64,000 bases of DNA from Micromonospora sp. WMMD812 (GTDB taxonomy: Bacteria > Actinomycetota > Actinomycetes > Mycobacteriales > Micromonosporaceae), in NCBI RefSeq assembly GCF_027497215.1, contig NZ_CP114904.1, positions 1,116,001 to 1,180,000 of the forward strand, in the 5' to 3' direction. The number at the start of each line of letters is the position of its first letter. The first letter of the stretch is position 1. The notes below the pieces were generated by a model. That model did no database searches. It worked only from the letters and a program-made list of their open reading frames with translations, and was not told where the DNA came from. This document shows positions 1-9,648 of this stretch, one piece after another. The translations under genes and the position numbers were made by a program.

Positions 1-214
1 CGGGCATCCCCGGGTGTTCGGCGATCGAGCTGAGTCGCAGCCGGCGTTCGTCGGGCGGGGCGGCGGCGAGTTCCTCGCTCGCGAGGGCCTGACCGGCGGC
101 GCTCACGTACATCGGCGCGGCCGCGGCCGCGGCGCTGGCGAGCACGGCCAGCAGGAGCACCGCGAGCGCCTGCGCCCGGCGAGCGACGAGTGCTCCCGCG
201 ATGACGGCCAGCAT
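1..214 (-). CDS. ABC transporter permease (FtsX/MacB-like), N-terminal part only
   Basis: This is the first 71 codons of a gene that runs off the left edge of the window. Residues 1-35 form a short positively charged start followed by a very hydrophobic Leu/Ala/Val segment, a typical first membrane helix. After it comes a polar stretch (YVSAAGQALASEELA) that would be extracytoplasmic, as in FtsX/MacB-type permeases. The next gene on the same strand, 66 bases upstream, is an ABC ATPase of the matching LolD/MacB type, so the two probably form one exporter. The ATG has no Shine-Dalgarno sequence but lies 8 bases after TAACAT, which suggests a leaderless message. The substrate is unknown. Confidence 0.7.
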   Translation of the reverse strand, partial: MLAVIAGALVARRAQALAVLLLAVLASAAAAAAPMYVSAAGQALASEELAAAPPDERRLRLSSIAEHPGMP

Positions 215-222
215 GGAGGTTG

Positions 223-228
223 ATGTTA
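223..228 (-). promoter_or_regulatory. Leaderless-type -10 hexamer of the ABC permease
   Basis: TAACAT lies 8 bases before the ATG at 214, with no ribosome binding site between them. It would let the permease be transcribed separately from the ATPase upstream. Confidence 0.45.
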
Positions 229-280
229 GATAGCGGCGGCGACACCCACCGTCCCCTACCCGGGAATCGAGACCTCCCGG

Positions 281-937
281 TTACCGGTCTCCGCCTCGCC
301 GTAGCACCGCGTTCCCGTCGACCAGGTGCAGTTCCGCCGCGCACGCGGCCGCGACCTCCGGATCGTGGGTGGCGAACACGACGGCTGCGCCCCGCCCGGC
401 CTCCTCGTGCAGCAGATCCAGCACCCGCTGCCGGTTGCCGGCGTCGAGTTCGCTGGTCACCTCGTCGGCAAGCAGCACCGCGCCGCCCAGGGCCAGGCCC
501 CGGGCGACCGCCGTACGCTGCTGCTGGCCGCCGGACAACTCCTCGACGAGTTGGTCGGCCTGGCCGGCGAGACCCAACCGGTCCAGGGTGGCCGCGGTGA
601 GTCGGCGCGCCTCCGGGGGCGTCACGCCGGAGGCGATCAGGGCCACCTGCACGTTCTCCGCCGCGGTCAGGATCGGCGCCAGGCCGTTGTCCTGCGGGAT
701 GACGACGACCCTGCGGTCCACCGCGTGGTCGCGGTCGCGCAGCGGCTGCCCGTCGACGGTCACGGTGCCGGCGCGCGGCGGCAACAAGCCGCCCATCACA
801 CCCAGCAGGGTCGTCTTGCCCGCGCCGGACAGGCCGGTCACCGCCAGCACCTGCCCCGGGCGGACGGTCACCGAGACGTCGCTGAGCACAGCCGGGCCGT
901 CGCCGTACCCGACGGTCATGTCCTCGATGGTCAGCAT
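281..937 (-). CDS. ABC transporter ATP-binding protein (LolD/MacB/FtsE type)
   Basis: A 218-residue nucleotide-binding domain that would power the membrane permease encoded next to it. It has Walker A (GLSGAGKTT, about residues 35-43), the signature LSGGQQQR, Walker B with catalytic Glu (AVLLADEVTSEL) and the switch His (FATHD). The single compact domain is typical of the family that exports lipoproteins, peptides or macrolides. The ATG at 937 was chosen because GGAGGA lies 11 bases upstream and the protein then begins MLTIEDM; an in-frame extension to 997 lacks family similarity. It is read before the permease on the same strand. The cargo cannot be predicted. Confidence 0.85.
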   Translation of the reverse strand: MLTIEDMTVGYGDGPAVLSDVSVTVRPGQVLAVTGLSGAGKTTLLGVMGGLLPPRAGTVTVDGQPLRDRDHAVDRRVVVIPQDNGLAPILTAAENVQVALIASGVTPPEARRLTAATLDRLGLAGQADQLVEELSGGQQQRTAVARGLALGGAVLLADEVTSELDAGNRQRVLDLLHEEAGRGAAVVFATHDPEVAAACAAELHLVDGNAVLRRGGDR

Positions 938-1022
938 CTGCAACCGCTTCCTCCGGCATCGGCGCCCGCAGACTGCCACGCCGGACGGCTGCCGCACAAC
1001 GCCCGCACCGTCGGCTGCCGCC

Positions 1023-1463
1023 TCAGTCTGCGGTGGAACCGGCCTCGACGATCGTGACGGGCGTGCCGAGTTCGACGGTGCGGGAGACGGTGCAGAGCCG
1101 GTCGTGCGACTGCCGCAGCGACCGGGGCAGCGCCTCGCGCGCCTTGTCGCCGTCCGCGCCGTCGGGGAACGTCACGGTGAACGTGGCCGTGAGGTTCTGC
1201 ATCCGGTTGCCGCCGGCCTCGTCGCGGATCTTGTCGCCGGTGACGGTGACGGAGAACTGCGTCGGCTCGGCGCGGCGGCTGGTGAAGTGGTCGACGTCGA
1301 TCGCGGTGCAGCCGCCGATGGCCGCCAGCAGCAGCTCCACCGGCGTGAAGCTGGTGTTCTCGCCCGCGCCCATCGACAGTGATCCTCCCCGGGCGTTCCG
1401 CACGACGTACTGCCCGACGCTGGTGCGCTCGATCTCCACCGAGCGGAAGGTGTCGTCACTCAT
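1023..1463 (-). CDS. OsmC/Ohr family protein
   Basis: A 146-residue OsmC-type protein. Members are small thiol peroxidases that reduce organic hydroperoxides or belong to stress-induced relatives. The two redox cysteines of the family are present, in AAIGGCTAIDV (about residue 52) and RLCTVSRT (about residue 122), together with the conserved SFTPVELLLAAIGGC stretch. Length is normal for the family. The ATG at 1463 lies 6 bases after TAGCTT, suggesting a leaderless transcript. It stands alone between the ABC exporter and a transposase relic. Whether it acts as a true peroxidase or only as an OsmC-like protein cannot be decided from sequence. Confidence 0.85.
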   Translation of the reverse strand: MSDDTFRSVEIERTSVGQYVVRNARGGSLSMGAGENTSFTPVELLLAAIGGCTAIDVDHFTSRRAEPTQFSVTVTGDKIRDEAGGNRMQNLTATFTVTFPDGADGDKAREALPRSLRQSHDRLCTVSRTVELGTPVTIVEAGSTAD

Positions 1464-1469
1464 GGCAGG

Positions 1470-1475
1470 AAGCTA
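1470..1475 (-). promoter_or_regulatory. Leaderless-type -10 hexamer of the OsmC gene
   Basis: TAGCTT lies 6 bases before the ATG at 1463; no Shine-Dalgarno sequence intervenes. Confidence 0.45.
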
Positions 1476-1557
1476 CCCAGGCCGTCCGGCCACCGCGCCA
1501 CCGGCCCAGGTGTCGTCTGCCAGTTGAGTTGAGGAACTAACCTGTCCGGGACCTGCG

Positions 1558-1850
1558 GTGCCCCAAGAGACCTGGCAGGCACGCATCGTCTGCCTGGTGC
1601 CGGCGTGGTCGACGTCGCGATTGAACGTGATCACGGTGGCGTTTCTGCGCCGACTTCCCACCGCGGACAAGGTCGCGTGGCTGTCGCCCCGACGCCTGGC
1701 CAACTGGCTGGGCTCAGTCGGCTACTCCGGCGGAGTCGATCCCGCGGTGCTCCACCTCGGCACCACACCACAGGTGCGTCGGCACGCTCCGCGAGCCTGT
1801 GCACCCGCACGACCGGGCATCCTCACCCCTGACGCACGTCGGCTCCTGGG
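1558..1850 (+). pseudogene. IS110-family transposase relic
   Basis: The reading frame around 1627-1770 encodes FLRRLPTADKVAWLSPRRLA followed by a WLGSVGYSGGVDPAVL segment. This matches the linker between the DEDD and C-terminal domains of actinobacterial IS110 transposases, where family members typically read FLxRFPTxxxAxWLSPKRLxxWLxSVGYSGRTDPAVL. Just upstream the matching text (HRLPGAGVVDVAI) is in a different frame, which indicates a frameshift. Similarity fades after the Pro-Ala-Val-Leu-His segment. Neither catalytic domain is intact and no ends were recognised, so this is an inactive fragment. It occupies most of the 624-base stretch without functional genes between the OsmC gene and the GH15 gene; nothing else was seen there. 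Confidence 0.7.
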
Positions 1851-2087
1851 GGAGAAAGCGTGGGCGGCCATGTCAAGACGTGGGATGTCAATGCTGGAGC
1901 GCTGCTCAGTCGGGTCAACGTTCAACAGAGTGCGGTGCGGGCTACGGACGCCTGCCGCTGCGACTCGCCTGGTCGTGGCTGGACACGCCCGGGGCGTGCG
2001 AGAGGGTGGCCGACCACGAATCGGCCGAAGCAGGAAAATTCGTCCCTTAGGTTGCTAGGCAGGAGACTGTCGAGACCGGGAGACGAC

Positions 2088-3935
2088 GTGGAGAAGTATC
2101 CGGCGATCGAGGATCACGGGCTCATCGGTGACCTGCAGACCGCCGCGCTGGTGACGTGCGACGGAACGATCGACTGGTTCTGCGCGCCGCGCTTCGACTC
2201 GCCGAGCATTTTCGCTGCGCTGTTGGACCGCGAGCGGGGTGGCTACTTCCGCATCGCCCCGCACGGCGTCCGATATGTCACCAAGCAGCTCTACCTACCT
2301 GGCACTCCGATCTTGATCACTCGGTTCATCAGCGCGGACGGCGTGGCCGAGGTGATGGACTTCATGCCGGTCACCGGCGATCTGGCCACTGACGTGCACC
2401 GCCTGGTCCGCATGGTCAACATGGTCCGGGGCAGCATGCGGTTCCGGGTGGAGTGCCGGCCCCGGTTCGACTACGCCCGGGAGGAGCACCGGCTGGAGCG
2501 CCACCGCAACGGGTATGTCTTCCGCAGCCGGTCGGCGATGGTCACCTTCAACCCGGTGGATCCGGTTCGGCAGTTGATCTCGCGGGGCGGCGACATCCGC
2601 CTGGAGGACGGCGACCTGGTCGCGTACGGCACCCTGAACGAGGGCGACACCGGCGGCGTGGTCCTGGAGACGGCCGGCACGGAGCCACGGATCGTCCCGC
2701 CGGAAGAGGTCCAGGGGATGTTCGAGTGGACTCGGGACTACTGGCGGCGCTGGGTGGAGCGCTCCCGCTACACCGGGCGGTGGCGGGAGATGGTCGAGCG
2801 CTCGGCCATCACGCTGAAGCTCATGACGTACGCGCCGAGCGGCGCGATGATCGCCGCCCCCACCGCCGCGCTGCCCGAGCTGATCGGCGGCACCCGCAAC
2901 TGGGACTACCGCTACACCTGGGTACGCGACACGTCGTTCTCGGTGCACGCGCTGCTCGGCCTCGGCTTCACCGAGGAGGTCAGCCGATACATGAACTGGC
3001 TGGACGAGCGGATCCGCGAGGCCGGTGACCAGCAGGACCCGCTGAAGATCATGTATCGGGTGGACGGCTCCTCCGACCTGCACGAGGAAGTTCTCGATCA
3101 CCTGGAGGGCTACCGCGGCTCCCGACCGGTGCGGATCGGCAACGGCGCCGCCGACCAGCTCCAACTCGACATCCACGGCGAAGCCCTCTACGCCATGCAT
3201 CTCGCCGACGAGCAGGGCATCCGCGTGTCGCACCAGGTGTGGGAGAGCACCGTCCGGCTGGTCGACTGGCTCTGCCAGCACTGGGACCGGGCCGACGCCG
3301 GTATCTGGGAGAGCCGCCACCATCCCCGCAACTACACCTTCGGCAGGGTGATGTCCTGGGTCGCGCTGGACCGGGCCATCCGCCTCGCCACCCGCACCGC
3401 CCGCCCCGGCGACATCACCGCGTGGGCAGAGCAGCGCAACCGGATCTACAAGCAGGTCATGGCCCGCGGATACCACCGGGAACGCGGCAGCTTTGTGCAG
3501 GCGTACGACGAGAATGTGCTGGACGCGGCGCTGCTCGCCATGCCGGCGGTCGGCTTCGTGACCCCCAGCGACCCTCTCTGGCAGTCCACCCTGGCATCGA
3601 TCGAACGCGAGCTGGTCTCCGACAGCCTGGTCCACCGGTACGACCCGATCCACTCCCCCGACGGCCTTCCCGGGCACGAAGGCACCTTCAACATGTGCAC
3701 ATTCTGGTACGTCGAGGCGCTGGCCCGCGCCGGTCGCCTGGATGACGCCCGGCTCACCCTCGAGAAGATGTTCACCTTCAGCAACCACCTCGGGCTCTAC
3801 GCCGAGGAAATCGCCGCGACCGGCGAGCAGATCGGCAACTACCCGCAGGCGTTCAGCCACCTCTCCCTGATCAACTCGGCGCTGACGCTGAACGACCTGC
3901 TCGACGCCGATGCCGACGCCCGGCGCCGCCGGTAG
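2088..3935 (+). CDS. Glycoside hydrolase family 15 protein (glucoamylase / trehalase-like)
   Basis: A 615-residue cytoplasmic enzyme with the N-terminal beta-sandwich domain (YPAIEDHGLIGDLQTAALV, about residues 4-22) followed by the (alpha/alpha)6 catalytic barrel. Family signatures are NWDYRYTWVRDTSF, IGNGAADQLQLDIHGE, YTFGRVMSWVALDRA, GTFNMCTFWYVEALARAG and GEQIGNYPQAFSHL near the C-terminus. Actinobacterial proteins of this length and layout include trehalases (mycobacterial Rv2402 type) and alpha-glucosidases, so trehalose or alpha-glucan hydrolysis is inferred. The GTG at 2088 is chosen because GGGAGA lies just upstream and the protein then starts VEKYPAIEDHG as in homologs. No signal peptide is seen. 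The gene stands alone downstream of a transposase relic. Confidence 0.85.
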   Translation: MEKYPAIEDHGLIGDLQTAALVTCDGTIDWFCAPRFDSPSIFAALLDRERGGYFRIAPHGVRYVTKQLYLPGTPILITRFISADGVAEVMDFMPVTGDLATDVHRLVRMVNMVRGSMRFRVECRPRFDYAREEHRLERHRNGYVFRSRSAMVTFNPVDPVRQLISRGGDIRLEDGDLVAYGTLNEGDTGGVVLETAGTEPRIVPPEEVQGMFEWTRDYWRRWVERSRYTGRWREMVERSAITLKLMTYAPSGAMIAAPTAALPELIGGTRNWDYRYTWVRDTSFSVHALLGLGFTEEVSRYMNWLDERIREAGDQQDPLKIMYRVDGSSDLHEEVLDHLEGYRGSRPVRIGNGAADQLQLDIHGEALYAMHLADEQGIRVSHQVWESTVRLVDWLCQHWDRADAGIWESRHHPRNYTFGRVMSWVALDRAIRLATRTARPGDITAWAEQRNRIYKQVMARGYHRERGSFVQAYDENVLDAALLAMPAVGFVTPSDPLWQSTLASIERELVSDSLVHRYDPIHSPDGLPGHEGTFNMCTFWYVEALARAGRLDDARLTLEKMFTFSNHLGLYAEEIAATGEQIGNYPQAFSHLSLINSALTLNDLLDADADARRRR

Positions 3936-4057
3936 TGCGGTCTCCAGTCCGAGCCGTCGCTGTCCTTACCACCTTTCTGTCGCGGGCGAGCCGCAGCCCT
4001 GCTGGTGGCGGCGCTCTGCCGCCTTCGCCAATTCCCGCGCCGGTCAGGCTCCGACTG

Positions 4058-4081
4058 ACACCATAACTGTCATTATGGTGT
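4058..4081. repeat. AT-rich inverted repeat 1
   Basis: ACACCATAA and TTATGGTGT form perfect 9-base arms around a 6-base loop. This is markedly AT-rich for the window. It lies 123 bases downstream of the GH15 stop and upstream of the DUF1963 gene, so it could be an operator or part of a terminator. Confidence 0.6.
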
Positions 4082-4095
4082 GGTGACGTTATGTC

Positions 4096-4145
4096 CGTAT
4101 TATCCGCTCGTATTATCGGATTACCGGTAATGGCAATCCGATAAT
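4096..4145. promoter_or_regulatory. Nested AT-rich repeats upstream of the DUF1963 gene (operator candidate)
   Basis: Several ordered repeats overlap. CGTATTATC occurs twice as a direct repeat at 4096 and 4109. ATTATCGGATT (4112-4122) and AATCCGATAAT (4135-4145) are perfect 11-base inverted arms. The 12-base palindrome ATTACCGGTAAT occupies 4120-4131 between them. Such density is expected of a regulator-binding region or recombination site. No promoter hexamers were assigned with confidence. Confidence 0.5.
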
Positions 4146-4193
4146 GGGAGCGCGGAGGTCAGGTCGACGACCGCCGGCACGTGTCGTACCTAC

Positions 4194-4868
4194 GTGTGGC
4201 TGCAGCTCGCCCGCCCCGTACTCGAGTTGCACACCGTTCGCGAGGGCCCGGTGGTCGGTTACTTCGGCGGTAAGCCGGCCCTGCCCGAGGGGGTGGAATG
4301 GCCGGACGGCATGACGTACCTCGTATCGCTGGACCTCTCCGCGATCCCGGCCGGATCGCACGACATCGACCTGCCGTCCGACGGGCACCTGCTGTTCTTC
4401 TCCGAGCCGGACATCGCGCCCGAAGCGGAAGTCGTCTACGTGCCGGCGGGCACACCGGTCACCGAACGCGAATTGGAGGAAGACGCGTACCACCAGGAGT
4501 GCGAGAGGTTCCCGCTGTACGGCGTGCGCGGATGGGACTTCCCGTTCAACCGTGAGGACAGCGTGATCGACATCGGCGAGAGCCGCTACGACGAGAAGGT
4601 CTTCAGCAGCATCAAGTGGCATCTGACGGCTGACAACGACTGCGTGGGCACCATCGGCGGCTACACCGATCGCGCCACCGGCGGTGGCGAACACGGCCTG
4701 GAGTCGCCCGAGACGGAGACCCTCCTGGGCTACCTGTACGTGGACGCGGACCTCGGGGGCGAGGGCTTCGGACGCGACGGCACGATGGTGGGCTGGGTGC
4801 TGGCGAACGAGGATCTGGCGCAGCGCCGGTTCGACCGGGCCAGGACGGTGTCCGACTTCAACGGCTGA
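4194..4868 (+). CDS. DUF1963 (YwqG-like) protein
   Basis: A 224-residue protein with the DUF1963/YwqG hallmark FGGKPALPEGVEWP near residue 24, followed by the alternating acidic and aromatic segments usual in this family (LLFFSEPD, WDFPFN, and the C-terminal YLYVDADLGGEGFGRDG). The biochemical role of the family is not established; it is often found near toxin-immunity or stress genes. The GTG at 4194 is the only start codon in frame after the upstream stop at 4128, and the protein may be slightly shortened at the N-terminus compared with relatives. No clear ribosome binding site is seen. It follows a dense cluster of AT-rich palindromes and ends before a strong terminator. Confidence 0.7.
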   Translation: MWLQLARPVLELHTVREGPVVGYFGGKPALPEGVEWPDGMTYLVSLDLSAIPAGSHDIDLPSDGHLLFFSEPDIAPEAEVVYVPAGTPVTERELEEDAYHQECERFPLYGVRGWDFPFNREDSVIDIGESRYDEKVFSSIKWHLTADNDCVGTIGGYTDRATGGGEHGLESPETETLLGYLYVDADLGGEGFGRDGTMVGWVLANEDLAQRRFDRARTVSDFNG

Positions 4869-4918
4869 CCGCGACCCACCGCCCCGCGCCCCGTCACGGG
4901 AAGCCACTCGCCGGAGCA

Positions 4919-4952
4919 GAGGGTGCCGTCCGGGTCACCGGACGGCACCCTC
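4919..4952. terminator. Strong hairpin terminator after the DUF1963 gene
   Basis: Perfect 15-base arms (GAGGGTGCCGTCCGG and its complement) surround a GTCA loop, 50 bases after the DUF1963 stop. No T-tract follows, as is common in high-GC actinomycetes. Confidence 0.8.
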
Positions 4953-6783
<1,831 letters not shown>

Positions 6784-6878
6784 TTCGGCATCGTGGGCCG
6801 GCAGTGGCGCTCGCCCTGGCCGAGGCGGCCCGCCGCGCGGTCCGGCGCAGCTCGACGGGCCGCTACCGGGAATCCTCG

Positions 6879-6917
6879 GCGGGGCCGCCGGTGGTCGGTG
6901 GACACCGGCGGCCCCGC
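6879..6917. terminator. Bidirectional hairpin between convergent genes
   Basis: Perfect arms of 15 bases (GCGGGGCCGCCGGTG and its complement) surround a 9-base loop. It lies between the rox stop at 6783 and the end of the convergent reductase gene at 6928, so it can serve both. Confidence 0.75.
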
Positions 6918-6927
6918 TCCGGGGCGG

Positions 6928-7761
6928 TCAGCCCATTCGGTCGAGGATCGGCACGAGCTGCTCCTCCTCGTACGCCAGGTGGCGTTCGAGTTCGTCGGTC
7001 AGCTGCTCGACCTGCCGGCGCACGTCGGTCGGATCGGCGGTGGCGTCGCCGACCGCCGCCTGGAGCCGGTCGATGAGCGCCGCGACCCGGCCGTGTTCCG
7101 CTCGCAGCCGGTCGAGCGTCGGCCCCAACTCGGGATGCTGCGCGGCCAGCCCGACGAACAGCCCGGCGTCCTCATGGCCGTGGTGGTAGTGCAGCCCCTG
7201 ACAGACGGCCAGGCAGTTCACCCGCAGCTGGGCGCCGATCCGGGCGCCGGACTCCCCCACCTCCCGGCGGATCAGCGCCAACTCGCGGCGGAACGCGTCG
7301 TGGATCCGCCGGAGCGCCTCGCCCCAGGACGACGCCTCCGGCGGGCCGCCGCCGGCCTGCTCGAGCGCGACCACCGGGATGACCCTGGTGGTCTTCGACT
7401 GGTACGCGGCCCACCCGGGGTCGGCCTCGACCGCCCGCGCGAACAGTTCGTCGCGCTCCGTGCCGGTGAGCACCACCGCGCGGGCCGGGTAGGTGAAGAT
7501 GCCGTCCTCGACGGTGACCTGCGGGTCGGCCAGGATGTTGTGGAACCAGTCCGGGTGCCGCGCGGCTCCGCCGGCCGAGGCGATGATCAGGATCCGACCG
7601 CCGGCGTCGGGCAGGTAGGCCACCGGGGTGGTGTGCGGCGCGCCGGACCGCGCCCCGGTCGTGGTGAGCAGGATCAGTCGGGCGCCCTCGAAGGGGCCGG
7701 TGACCCGACCCCCGGTGGCGCGAAACTCGTCGATGATCTGTTGGTTGAACTCGTTCGGCAT
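6928..7761 (-). CDS. Deazaflavin-dependent nitroreductase (Ddn family) fused to a hemerythrin HHE domain
   Basis: A 277-residue two-domain protein. About residues 1-130 are an F420-dependent nitroreductase/quinone reductase of the Ddn type (LLTTTGARSGAPHTTPV, HPDWFHNILADPQVTV). About residues 145-277 are a helical hemerythrin-like domain with the iron-ligand motifs HYHHGHEDAGLF and ERHLAYEEEQLVPIL. Ddn-type enzymes use reduced F420 to reduce quinones or nitro compounds; HHE domains bind a di-iron centre that senses or handles oxygen, NO or iron. The fusion suggests F420H2 redox chemistry tied to oxygen or iron. The start at 7761 (MPNEFNQQ) matches relatives; an ATG 9 bases upstream is possible. 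It converges with the rox gene. Confidence 0.85.
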   Translation of the reverse strand: MPNEFNQQIIDEFRATGGRVTGPFEGARLILLTTTGARSGAPHTTPVAYLPDAGGRILIIASAGGAARHPDWFHNILADPQVTVEDGIFTYPARAVVLTGTERDELFARAVEADPGWAAYQSKTTRVIPVVALEQAGGGPPEASSWGEALRRIHDAFRRELALIRREVGESGARIGAQLRVNCLAVCQGLHYHHGHEDAGLFVGLAAQHPELGPTLDRLRAEHGRVAALIDRLQAAVGDATADPTDVRRQVEQLTDELERHLAYEEEQLVPILDRMG

Positions 7762-8120
7762 GCTCCGCATTTCTTCGTTTCGGCGGTACGCGGGAACGCC
7801 GCGCACGCGGTCGAGCGCGTACGCGGGCGGGATGTGGAGAAGGGCGTGGCCGGTAGCGACGCACGCGGATACGGCGGGAGCCCGGTCGGGACGGCGCGAA
7901 GAAGGGGTGGCGGGGCACGGGCCCGCCGCGCGGTCACCCGGCGGCCGGGTGCCCCACTCGGTCGTGGCCCAAGGCCGACCCGGCAGTCACGTCGACGACC
8001 CTAGTTCCCGCACCGGCTGCGGGCAACGCCGATCCGGCATCCGCCCGGCGCTCACGTCGGAGGGGTCCGGCGGGAACCGTCCAGTTGTGGCCCGCCGGCC
8101 CGGCCGATGAGGATCGAGGC
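7762..8120. other. Non-coding stretch between the reductase and MDMPI genes
   Basis: These 359 bases separate two divergent genes. No protein gene, RNA gene or strong hairpin was recognised. It presumably holds both promoters. Confidence 0.5.
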
Positions 8121-8696
8121 ATGACGGGGATGAGCGGGAGTGACGTCCGCGCGGCGGTCGAGGAGATGGTCCGGGTGCTCGGCCCGTACGACGGGCGGGG
8201 CTGGACCGTGCCGGCCGGCACCCTGGAGTGGAGTTGCTGGGCGACGGCCGCGCACGTCGCTCACGACCTGCTCGCGTACGCCGGGCAGGTGACCGGGCGG
8301 CCGGACGACGGGTACCTGCCGTTCGACCTGCGGGTCTCCCCCGCCGCCGGTCCCCGCGAGGTGCTGGCCGTGGTCACCGCCTGCGGCGGGCTGCTCGCCA
8401 CCGCGGTCGACGCCGCCGACCCGGCCGTCCGCGCCTGGCACTACGGGCCGTGCGACCCCGGCGGTTTCGCCGCCATGGGGGTGGCCGAGACGCTGCTGCA
8501 CACCTGGGACGTCACCAGCGGGCTCGGCGTGCGGTGGGAGCCGCCGTCGGAGTTGAGCGCCGCCGTGGTGCGCCGGCTGTTCCCGGACGCGCCGGACGGC
8601 CCGCCACCGGCGGTGCTGCGCTGGCTGACCGGCCGCGGCGAGCTGCCCGGCTTGGCGCGGCGCACCTCGTGGAGCTGGCGGGCAGCCGTCGACTGA
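8121..8696 (+). CDS. Mycothiol-dependent maleylpyruvate isomerase-like (DinB superfamily) protein
   Basis: A 191-residue protein of the MDMPI/DinB fold. It has the N-terminal four-helix-bundle features of this group: WTVPAGTLEWSCWATAAHVAHDL near residue 30, where the His is a candidate metal ligand, and ETLLHTWDVTSGLG near residue 133 with a second His. Members use mycothiol or a bound metal in isomerisation or thiol-transfer reactions, and most have no proven substrate. The ATG at 8121 follows GAGGATCGAGGC. It stands alone and converges with the XRE regulator, whose stop is 9 bases away. The function should be read as a family assignment only. Confidence 0.65.
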   Translation: MTGMSGSDVRAAVEEMVRVLGPYDGRGWTVPAGTLEWSCWATAAHVAHDLLAYAGQVTGRPDDGYLPFDLRVSPAAGPREVLAVVTACGGLLATAVDAADPAVRAWHYGPCDPGGFAAMGVAETLLHTWDVTSGLGVRWEPPSELSAAVVRRLFPDAPDGPPPAVLRWLTGRGELPGLARRTSWSWRAAVD

Positions 8697-8704
8697 CGGG
8701 CGCC

Positions 8705-9544
8705 TCAGCCGACGAGTTCCTGCGTGCCGAGCACGGTGAGCAGCGCCAGGCGTTCCGCGTCGACGCTGCCGGGCTCCGCCGTGTAGACCATGATCCGCAG
8801 GTCGCTGCCGGCCACCGTCAGCACGTCGCAGTCCAGCGTCACCGCGCCGGCGCGCGGATGGTCGACGGTCTTTCGCGCGCTCTCGTGGTGGCCGACGGCG
8901 CCGGCGTCCCACAGCTCGGCGAACCGGGCGCTGTTCGCCCGCAGATCGGCCAGCAGCCGCCGCAGCGCCGGGTCGGCCGGGTAGCGAACGGCGGCCGCGC
9001 GCAGGTCGGCCACCAGCGCTGCCTCGAGCCCGCGCCGGGCCTCCGGCGTGTACCGGACCCGGCCCGCCGGGCCGAGGAACTGCCGCCACGCCCCGTTGCG
9101 CTGGTTGCCGCGCCAGCCGGACGGGTCGCCCATCAGCGCCGCGTACGGCGGGTTGGCCAGCAGCAGCGTCCACGAGGCGTCGTACACGGCGACGGGTGTT
9201 CCGGTCAGCCGGTCCAGCAGCCGCTGGACGCTCGGGGTGAGGTACGCCGGGACCGTGTCCGGGCCCGGCGGCGCCAGCCCGGCCAGTCGGAACAGGTGCG
9301 CGCGCTCGGTTCCGGACAGCCGCAGGGCCCGGGCCAGCGCCTCGACGACCTGCGCCGACGGGTGGGACGCGCGGCCCTGTTCGAGCCGGGTGATGTAGTC
9401 GACGGAGATCCCGGCCAGCAGGGCGAGCTCCTCGCGGCGCAGTCCGGTCGCGCGCCGGTGCCCGCCGGCCGGCAGCCCGGCGGCCTCGGGTGGGACCCGG
9501 TCACGCCAGCGACGCACCGCCCGCCCGAACTCCGCCGTCGCCAT
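8705..9544 (-). CDS. XRE-family regulator with MmyB-like ligand-binding domain
   Basis: A 279-residue regulator. Residues about 30-90 form the helix-turn-helix (GLRREELALLAGISVDYITRLEQG), and the rest is the MmyB-like PAS-type domain (PVAVYDASWTLLLANPPYAALMGDPSG). Actinomycetes carry many of these next to short-chain dehydrogenases, and an SDR starts divergently 104 bases away, so it is probably the local repressor or activator. The ATG at 9544 (MATAEFGRAVRRWRD) is chosen over upstream in-frame codons because it gives the usual family start. MmyB-type domains are thought to bind fatty-acid-like ligands; the ligand here is unknown. Confidence 0.85.
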   Translation of the reverse strand: MATAEFGRAVRRWRDRVPPEAAGLPAGGHRRATGLRREELALLAGISVDYITRLEQGRASHPSAQVVEALARALRLSGTERAHLFRLAGLAPPGPDTVPAYLTPSVQRLLDRLTGTPVAVYDASWTLLLANPPYAALMGDPSGWRGNQRNGAWRQFLGPAGRVRYTPEARRGLEAALVADLRAAAVRYPADPALRRLLADLRANSARFAELWDAGAVGHHESARKTVDHPRAGAVTLDCDVLTVAGSDLRIMVYTAEPGSVDAERLALLTVLGTQELVG

Positions 9545-9575
9545 GAGCACCAGTGTGCGCCGGCGACCGCGGATT

Positions 9576-9592
9576 CTGCCTGGTACCGGCAG
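9576..9592. promoter_or_regulatory. Operator candidate between the XRE regulator and the SDR
   Basis: CTGCC and GGCAG flank the palindrome GGTACC with one extra T on the left side. It lies in the 104-base divergent intergenic region and is a candidate site for the MmyB-type regulator. Confidence 0.3.
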
Positions 9593-9648
9593 TCCCAGGA
9601 AAACCGGACGCCTGGCTGACCCCACCGCCGCCGCGGACGGTTGGACGC

